From CAIMZW01 sp037142435 (GTDB lineage: Bacteria > Actinomycetota > Actinomycetes > Nanopelagicales > Nanopelagicaceae), in contig JBAXAO010000002.1 of assembly GCA_037142435.1 (NCBI GenBank), positions 1 to 64,000 of the forward strand: a stretch of 64,000 bases of DNA. The letters run 5' to 3'. This document shows positions 60,633 to 64,000 of this stretch, one piece after another. Below the pieces are notes generated by a model. The model had not been told where the DNA came from and made no database searches. It saw only the letters and a list, made by a program, of their open reading frames with translations. The translations under genes and the position numbers were made by a program. Position 1 is the first letter of the stretch. Each line of letters opens with the position of its first letter.

Positions 60633-61133
60633 TTAAATCGCCCCAATATATTTCTTGTACCCAGCGATCCAGTTAACTGCGAATGCTTGTTGTGCGATTT
60701 TCAAAGTGATCTGGCCGCTGCAGATCAACAAGTGCAATTTATTTTCTAGCTTATCCTTCATCGCCGCGCCTTGAGCGATGCGTCTGGGCTCCGGCCACAA
60801 ATTCGCAACGCTGCGGGCGCTACCGCCGATTTCCAGCGGGATTAAGTGATCTTCTTCGTAATTACGCATATCTAAATCGCCTTGGTAGTTATAGCCCGAA
60901 TCAAGTTGGGTCCGCTTCAATTTATTGGTGTAACTAGCTGGCGGGCGAATTGTTTTTGTATAACCGACGACACAAATCGTGGAACCGATCGTTGCTTGGG
61001 TTACCGCAGGGTTGGTAGCTCCTGGAGTCAATGAGTGATTCGGAAGTGCTGGATTTTGAGCCGCCTGGCTAGTCGAGGGCAATGAAAAGATCAGCGCAAT
61101 TGCCAGTGCTACTTCGTATCGGCTCGTTCGCAT
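60633..61133 (-). CDS. Secreted protein with HNH-like motif
   Basis: A 166-residue protein with a signal peptide (about residues 1-24, ending SQAAQ). The core has YEEDHLIPLEIGG and SVANLWPEPRR, which recalls the His/Asn pattern of HNH-type nucleases (DHLIPLELGG, NLWPE). A Cys pair (ICVVGY and LLICSG) may form a disulfide. If active, this is an extracellular nuclease, perhaps for nutrient recovery or competition. Activity is not proven. It is convergent with the YHS permease. Confidence 0.68.
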   Translation of the reverse strand: MRTSRYEVALAIALIFSLPSTSQAAQNPALPNHSLTPGATNPAVTQATIGSTICVVGYTKTIRPPASYTNKLKRTQLDSGYNYQGDLDMRNYEEDHLIPLEIGGSARSVANLWPEPRRIAQGAAMKDKLENKLHLLICSGQITLKIAQQAFAVNWIAGYKKYIGAI

Positions 61134-61159
61134 CTGGAAATTCTCTCAAAACCCTTTGG

Positions 61160-61792
61160 TTAATTGCCAGGAGGACAACTGAATCCAAATTCGCTTTGAA
61201 TTGCTGGTGGCACTATTCCGCATCCGACTGTGGCGGTGCCAAAGTCCACGATCTTCCATTTGCCGCTGACCAAATGCGCCCAGCCATATGCATTGTCAGT
61301 AACGGGCAAATAAGGGATCGAGGTGAAGATCAACCAATGGGAATCGTGCTTGGAAGTTCTTAAGTGAACGACTGCTGCAAAGTAGGGATCATCCTTCTGT
61401 TGTGCACTACGAATATCGACAGCGATGGCGTCGGGGACGGGGTTGCCGCCGGAATAGTTATTGGTATCTAACGAATATTTGTCGGGGTACTGAGCCAAAA
61501 TCGACCAAGGGATAACCACCCTCGAGAGTTCGCCGGACTTGGCACTTGGCCAGACCAACGTCCAGCCAGCTTCGGTTGCCAGCCCTTTCGGAAGTTGGAT
61601 TTTTAGTTGTTGCGCAACCGAGGAGGGATCCCAATTAATAAGCCCGGGATGGCGCGCGGTGAAATCGGTGATCAGAAGTTTGACGCCATCCACCAGTTTT
61701 GCTTCCTCGGGCCGGGCATTTCCAGCCGTAACTGAGCATCCGGTGAGAGTGAGCGCCACCAAGAGTGCGACGAGTGGGAAAGGTCGCTTCAT
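61160..61792 (-). CDS. Predicted lipoprotein of unknown function
   Basis: A 210-residue protein with a type II signal peptide: hydrophobic stretch LVALLVALTLTGCS, with the lipobox Cys in LTGC at about residue 19. The mature part shows no motif that I recognise; segments such as HDSHWLIFTSIPYLPV and VDFGTATVGCG are typical of a beta-rich secreted domain. Located 26 bases upstream of the HNH-like gene on the same strand, so they may be co-transcribed. Confidence 0.75.
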   Translation of the reverse strand: MKRPFPLVALLVALTLTGCSVTAGNARPEEAKLVDGVKLLITDFTARHPGLINWDPSSVAQQLKIQLPKGLATEAGWTLVWPSAKSGELSRVVIPWSILAQYPDKYSLDTNNYSGGNPVPDAIAVDIRSAQQKDDPYFAAVVHLRTSKHDSHWLIFTSIPYLPVTDNAYGWAHLVSGKWKIVDFGTATVGCGIVPPAIQSEFGFSCPPGN

Positions 61793-61886
61793 CTTTGAAG
61801 TCTAGTCAGCCTCGACTCTTGAAACCCACACCCTTTAAGAGGATTATCGACATCGATTCACTAGGGCAATGCGGATGGAGGCGGCA

Positions 61887-62312
61887 ATGAAGATAACTTC
61901 ATTGATTTCTGGAAAGCGGGTTGAAACCATTTCACCCAGCGCCAGTGTTCATGATTTGGTAAACGCTTTGAACACCCACCACGTTGGCGCATTAGTTGTT
62001 TCGGCCGATGGGAAGCGAATTGATGGCATCGTCTCTGAACGCGATGTGGTTCGGGCAATGCCCGGCAAACTTGATCAACTCATCAATATGCATGTTCGAG
62101 ATTTGATGACGGTCGAAGTCGCTACCTGTACTTCTGAAAGTACGGTTGCCGAATTAATGCAGACGATGACCGAGATGCGCATTCGCCACATTCCGGTTGT
62201 TAATCAGAACAATCAGCTGATCTCTATCGTCTCTATCGGCGATGTGGTGAAAGCCCATATTTCAGAGCTGGACAACGAACGCCGAGCCTTACAGGATTAC
62301 GTGACCAATTAA
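61887..62312 (+). CDS. Stand-alone CBS-pair protein
   Basis: A 141-residue protein consisting of two CBS domains (about residues 1-65 and 75-135), with VSERDVVRAM and IVSIGDVVKAHI at their ends. Such small proteins bind adenine nucleotides and regulate partner enzymes or sense energy state. Start ATG 61887 has GGAGG six bases before it; ATG 61869 would add six residues. No partner gene is evident next to it. Confidence 0.87.
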   Translation: MKITSLISGKRVETISPSASVHDLVNALNTHHVGALVVSADGKRIDGIVSERDVVRAMPGKLDQLINMHVRDLMTVEVATCTSESTVAELMQTMTEMRIRHIPVVNQNNQLISIVSIGDVVKAHISELDNERRALQDYVTN

Positions 62313-62336
62313 ATTTCGCAGTAGCCTTATCTCGAT

Positions 62337-64000
62337 ATGAGACGCGATATTCAGGCACTTCGTGGAATAGCAGTTCTGCTCGTCCTGCTCTATCACTTCA
62401 AATTAGGGCCATTTCAAGGTGGTTTTCTCGGAGTCGATATTTTCTTCGTTATCTCTGGATACGTCATCACCGAAAAGATTTCACAAGGCACCGGTCCCAT
62501 TGGAGCCCAACTACACACTTTTTATTTGCGCCGTGCCCGACGCATCTTGCCGATGAGTTTGCTCACCTTAATCGTTACTTCAGTGGCCACTCGACTGTTC
62601 TTGCCACCTATTTCATATGGTCGCTTCTTCAAAGATGCTCTCGCCGGCTTTGGGTTAATCCCCAATATAAATTTTGCGCTACAACAGAACAACTATCTCA
62701 ACCAAGCGCTAGATCCCTCACCGTTATTGCACTTTTGGTCCTTGGGCGTTGAAGAGCAGTTCTACTTCTTCTGGCCGTTGCTATTTCTCTTTATCTTCAA
62801 AGCTAGACGTCGGTGGATTCCAATCTTGCTTGGCGTGGCCACGATCTTTTCGATGTTCTACACACTTCACTATCCAATTCAATCTTTTTACCTGCCCACC
62901 AGCCGTGCCTGGGAATTCCTCATTGGTGCCGCCTTGGTGGGGGTCAAGCCAGTTAAAGCCACCATGGCCACACGCTGGCTGGTTGCCATTGCAGGTTGGT
63001 CCACCATGTTGGTTTCAGCGATCTTGATATCTACAAGTTTCGCTACCCCTGGTTGGTCCACGATTATTCCGACGGTAGCCACCGGCGCAGTGATCTGGGC
63101 TGCCACCCCAATGAGTGAAAAATTGCTTCTGCCCAAGCTGGGCGACTATTCCTATTCGTTGTATCTGGTGCATTGGCCTTTGATCATCATCGTTCTGGCC
63201 AAGTATCCGCATGTCAGCGCCGGAGTCCGAGCCCTTTTGATGTTCGTTGCGATTGGGCTTTCGTTCTTGGTCACCAATTACTTCGAAAAGCCGATCCGTT
63301 TCAATCCCAGGTTTAAAGCACCGCTTTGGCAATGGGGAATAGCGATGTTGGCCGGGGCTGGCATCTCGACGTTAGTTCTGGGTACCGCCGCCAATGCATA
63401 TTCGCATCAGGTCAAACCCATCACGATTTCTACGGCTTCACCAGCAATCTATAACGATGGTTGCCATCTACCGTTTTCGGAATCAATGCCCAAGCTGAAC
63501 TGCATCTTCGGAGACTCAAAAAGTTCGACCTCGGTCATTTTGGCCGGAGATTCCCATGCGGCGCAATGGTTCCCGGCCATGGCAAAGATAGCGGCCTCCA
63601 ATCGTTGGAAGCTTTACTCGTTCACAAAATCCAGTTGTCCGGCAACGCTTTTAGACATCAAACGCAATGGCGTGCTTGATAAGAACTGCCGCACGTGGGA
63701 ATCCAATTTGGTCAGCGCCATCAACGCGATCAAGCCCAAGTACTTGTTTGTCTCTAACTTCACCGAGTATCAATACGCCATCTCTGGTGGAACCGGAGAT
63801 TACTCGCAGAAGTGGGGAGTCGGTTTCACTAATTTCATGCAAGCACTTTCTACCTCAGGGACAAAGATCGTTCTCATTGGCGATACTCCAACGCCACCAT
63901 CGGATTCAGTTGGTTGTTTATCCGGACACTTCAAGAATTTGGCCGCTTGCGATTTTCCATTGAAGCACGCACCAGCAACCGGATTCACCAAGTCTTTAGT
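62337..64000 (+). CDS. Acyltransferase-3 family protein with SGNH domain, cut by window end
   Basis: Open reading frame of at least 554 residues, continuing past the window. The N-terminal 340 residues form a multi-pass acyltransferase-3 domain beginning RRDIQALRGIAVLLVLLYH with GGFLGVDIFFVISGY; the extracytoplasmic C-terminal part begins an SGNH-hydrolase-like domain with the block GDSHAAQW (around base 63549). These OafA-like proteins O-acetylate cell-surface polysaccharides. The target may be the polymer made by the 46-54 kb cluster, but that is inference. The C-terminus is not seen. Confidence 0.9.
   Translation, partial: MRRDIQALRGIAVLLVLLYHFKLGPFQGGFLGVDIFFVISGYVITEKISQGTGPIGAQLHTFYLRRARRILPMSLLTLIVTSVATRLFLPPISYGRFFKDALAGFGLIPNINFALQQNNYLNQALDPSPLLHFWSLGVEEQFYFFWPLLFLFIFKARRRWIPILLGVATIFSMFYTLHYPIQSFYLPTSRAWEFLIGAALVGVKPVKATMATRWLVAIAGWSTMLVSAILISTSFATPGWSTIIPTVATGAVIWAATPMSEKLLLPKLGDYSYSLYLVHWPLIIIVLAKYPHVSAGVRALLMFVAIGLSFLVTNYFEKPIRFNPRFKAPLWQWGIAMLAGAGISTLVLGTAANAYSHQVKPITISTASPAIYNDGCHLPFSESMPKLNCIFGDSKSSTSVILAGDSHAAQWFPAMAKIAASNRWKLYSFTKSSCPATLLDIKRNGVLDKNCRTWESNLVSAINAIKPKYLFVSNFTEYQYAISGGTGDYSQKWGVGFTNFMQALSTSGTKIVLIGDTPTPPSDSVGCLSGHFKNLAACDFPLKHAPATGFTKSL

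Overview
The window reads as a compact piece of an actinobacterial chromosome. Evidence: two WhiB regulators, a mycothiol-pathway deacetylase (MshB), MtrA/MtrB, a PdtaS-type kinase, several actinobacteria-restricted families (DUF3107, DUF3499, DUF5719, the Rv3235 family), and gene order recalling Mycobacterium and Streptomyces. Base composition is only moderate for the phylum, by eye roughly half G+C. No gap between genes exceeds 300 bases, start/stop overlaps of the ATGA type are common, and several convergent genes share stop-codon bases. I infer a streamlined actinomycete, possibly a freshwater planktonic lineage (Nanopelagicales-like); that placement is inference only. No insertion sequence, prophage, CRISPR array or rRNA was seen. 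One tRNA gene is present.

Layout. 1-7.6 kb: end of a leucyl aminopeptidase, an O-methyltransferase, then htrA-tatB-mrp, a soluble MgtE/CBS protein coupled to an unusual NRAMP transporter, and an EamA exporter. 7.6-14 kb: PHP phosphoesterase, MarC, an MpaB-type protein, a ParA-like ATPase, DUF3107, a TetR regulator, moeZ, mshB. 14-18 kb: cysS and a GNAT gene diverge from fdxA-dapC; dapC seems to lack any normal start codon. 17.9-32.6 kb: the envelope and growth-control block with a ManC-like gene, whiB2, a giant GT2 protein, DUF5719, DUF3499, manB, sahH, mtrA-mtrB, comF, secA. 32.6-36.7 kb: Rv3235-family gene, SAF protein, degenerate CpaE-like ATPase, pdtaS, whiB1. 36.8-46 kb: tRNA-Arg(CCG), msrA-msrB, a DNA glycosylase, DUF4389, TerC, two PLP sulfur enzymes around an FAD oxidoreductase, two small membrane proteins, SulP. 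46-54 kb: surface polysaccharide cluster with most of the pathway to a 2,3-diacetamido uronic acid nucleotide sugar, glycosyltransferases and an ABC-2 exporter. 54-56.5 kb: secreted Lys-rich and Ala-rich proteins, a short HPF, an NAD(P)HX dehydratase. 56.7-60.6 kb: a cytochrome b operon without Rieske or cytochrome c genes, then a YHS-tailed permease. 60.6-64 kb: secreted HNH-like protein, a lipoprotein, a CBS protein, and the start of an acyltransferase-3/SGNH protein cut by the window edge.

The main themes are the cell envelope (ManC/ManB, GT2, polysaccharide export, SecA, TatB, HtrA, MtrAB), redox and thiol care (MshB, MsrA/B, MoeZ, FdxA, WhiB1/WhiB2) and metal handling (NRAMP/MgtE-like pair, TerC). 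The most informative departures from the usual actinobacterial pattern are: an apparent AUC start for dapC; no sigE-rseA pair ahead of htrA; no lpqB after mtrB; hpf moved away from secA and shortened; a short archaeal/Thermotoga-type SahH in the usual sahH place; an NRAMP protein with altered metal-site residues; and the cytochrome b operon without partners.
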